41,720 nt of DNA. Origin: Acrocarpospora macrocephala. Lineage in GTDB: Bacteria > Actinomycetota > Actinomycetes > Streptosporangiales > Streptosporangiaceae. The notes under the pieces are model-generated. The model was not told the origin of the DNA and made no database searches. It worked only from the letters and a program-made list of their open reading frames with translations. The stretch's first letter is position 1, and every line of letters starts with the position of its first letter. The translations under genes and the position numbers were made by a program. Where the stretch lies: contig NZ_BLAE01000067.1 in NCBI RefSeq assembly GCF_009687865.1, forward strand, positions 16,891 through 58,610. Reading direction: 5' to 3'. Of this stretch, positions 40,783 through 41,720 are shown piece by piece.

Positions 40783-41658
40783 ATGGGGATGGGACGTCGC
40801 GCGTCCGCCATCTCCGCCGGTGCGCTGGCGCTCGCGCTCGGCGGGGGAATACCTCTGCTGGCCGCGGGGTCCGCGCGGGCGGCCGACTGCAACTCCCAGG
40901 GGCTGCTCTCGGGGGTCGCCAACAGCCTGTGTCAGGTGGTGGACGGGGTCACCGACGTGGTGGACGGGGTGACCGGCGGCACGCTGTCCACGGTCACCGA
41001 CACGCTGGACAGCACCGTGAGCGGGGTGACCAACACCGCGGGCAACGCGGGCCGCTCGGCCAGTGCCAGCCCCGCCGCCACGCCGAGCGGCGGCTCGCCG
41101 GAGAGCTCGTCCCCCTCCACTCCGCCAAGCCATAGCGGCGGCCTCGGCGAGACCGTGCGCGCCACCTGCCTGCCGTTGCTGGCCGGTCCCGAGTGCGACG
41201 AGAAACCGTCGACGCAGCCCCGGCCCCGGGCCAGCAAGTCGCCCCGGCCGCGGCCCACCGCGTCATCCGACTCCGGGGGCGGAACGCTTCCGACCAACCC
41301 TCCCAAGCCGCCGGAGAACCGCCCGCAGTTCCTCGAGGACGGCGACGGCGATCCCGTCCCGTCTGGCGAGCCCGACGGCGACGGGATGGTCATCAGGATC
41401 GAGGACGCCGAGGTGCCGCTGCTGTGGCCCGGGCAGCTCGTTCCGGCGCTGACCGGCGAGACGCGGGGGGCTGCCGCCCGGCCGCGCCAGCCGTACGACC
41501 CGGTGGGCACCGCGCTGACGGCGGTGCTGCTGCTGTCGGCGGTGCTGGCCACGCGCGTGGTCGCCTCCCGGCGCGCCCGCGAGGAGAAGGACGAACCGGA
41601 CGGCCTGCCACTGTCCGGCCTACCCATGACCACCGGCCGCCATCACCGCCTGGCCTGA
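40783..41658 (+). CDS. Exported protein with Val-Asp-Gly-Val-Thr repeats and C-terminal membrane anchor
   Basis: 291-aa surface protein I do not recognise. A Sec signal peptide (RRASAISAGALALALGGGIP) is likely cut after Ala33 (SARA|ADC). The first 60 mature residues are a valine-rich repeat region (VVDGVTDVVDGVTGGTLSTV, then DTLDSTVSGVTNTAG) flanked by two cysteines. A Ser/Pro-rich spacer follows, with two more cysteines (RATCLPLLAGPECDE), then another Pro-rich stretch and a single transmembrane helix (VGTALTAVLLLSAVLATRVV) before a charged cytoplasmic tail. There is no LPXTG sorting signal. The design suggests a wall-spanning protein of the aerial-hypha or envelope type (inference). GGGGAGGG lies upstream of ATG 40783. 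Confidence 0.8.
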   Translation: MGMGRRASAISAGALALALGGGIPLLAAGSARAADCNSQGLLSGVANSLCQVVDGVTDVVDGVTGGTLSTVTDTLDSTVSGVTNTAGNAGRSASASPAATPSGGSPESSSPSTPPSHSGGLGETVRATCLPLLAGPECDEKPSTQPRPRASKSPRPRPTASSDSGGGTLPTNPPKPPENRPQFLEDGDGDPVPSGEPDGDGMVIRIEDAEVPLLWPGQLVPALTGETRGAAARPRQPYDPVGTALTAVLLLSAVLATRVVASRRAREEKDEPDGLPLSGLPMTTGRHHRLA

Positions 41659-41717
41659 GGCTCCACCTGACCCGCAGCATGGTCTGGCTTGAGGCACCGC
41701 CTGGCTTGACGCATGGC
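41650..41717. repeat. Two tandem copies of a 34-bp unit at the gene end
   Basis: CTGGCCTGAGGCTCC...GCATGGT (41650-41683) is followed by CTGGCTTGAGGCACC...GCATGGC (41684-41717), with 26 of 34 bases alike by eye. The first copy contains the last codons and TGA stop of the upstream gene. The array may continue beyond the window. Confidence 0.6.
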
Positions 41718-41720
41718 CGT

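Overview
This 41.7-kb window is high-GC actinobacterial chromosome. The markers are mycothiol ligase MshC, a PAC2-family protein, DUF3090 and SCO1664-family proteins, an NnaR-type nitrate regulator, TANNNT -10 boxes placed for leaderless transcripts, and frequent GTG/TTG starts. The gene set recalls the order Streptosporangiales (inference; no search was possible). No tRNA, rRNA, CRISPR array, phage gene or insertion sequence was seen.

Layout. (1) 0.1-5.1 kb: an FHA-domain protein (-), a membrane site-2 protease with CBS domains (-) and a RecB/PD-(D/E)XK nuclease (+), separated by tandem-repeat DNA that includes a DAHP-synthase gene remnant. (2) 5.5-8.9 kb: a NarL/DesK-type two-component pair and a solitary HAMP sensor kinase. 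(3) 9.0-14.9 kb: a five-gene oligopeptide/dipeptide ABC importer operon (-). (4) 15.1-17.2 kb: a small membrane protein and a compact LuxR/LAL regulator, divergent around a dense palindrome cluster. (5) 17.1-23.2 kb: HAD phosphatase and metH (-), then PAC2 (+) and an unusual TetR-like protein without a recognisable HTH (+). (6) 23.1-32.7 kb: a complete assimilatory nitrate operon (-): narK, nasA, an FAD/[2Fe-2S] electron-transfer subunit, nirB, nirD, nnaR and a sirohydrochlorin chelatase. The last six genes are joined by 4-base start/stop overlaps. (7) 32.9-34.5 kb: a peptide deformylase and a Tat-exported peptidoglycan amidase (+). (8) 34.8-39.7 kb: mshC, an NRDE protein, SCO1664 family, DUF3090, a histidine phosphatase and uppP (-). 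(9) 39.7-41.7 kb: an aldo/keto reductase and an exported, C-terminally anchored protein (+).

How the genes work together. The nitrate block encodes uptake (NarK), two-electron reduction of nitrate (NasA with its electron donor), six-electron reduction of nitrite (NirBD), an enzyme of siroheme cofactor synthesis, and its own regulator. A GlnR-like box precedes nasA and three CCGTTAC half-sites precede narK. The metH/PAC2 and mshC-to-uppP groups recall a neighbourhood shared by many actinobacteria (from memory, including Mycobacterium tuberculosis around Rv2124c-Rv2136c), with the nitrate operon, deformylase and amidase lying between them here.

The most distinctive feature is repetitive DNA at gene borders: at least six short tandem arrays with units of 34, 39, about 86, 87, 150 and 270 bp. 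Several run into the ends of genes; a 39-bp array is translated as 13-residue repeats in the amidase tail and continues past its stop. Several perfect inverted repeats, upstream of metH, of the transporter, between the LAL regulator and its neighbour, and upstream of narK, look like operators or leader structures.
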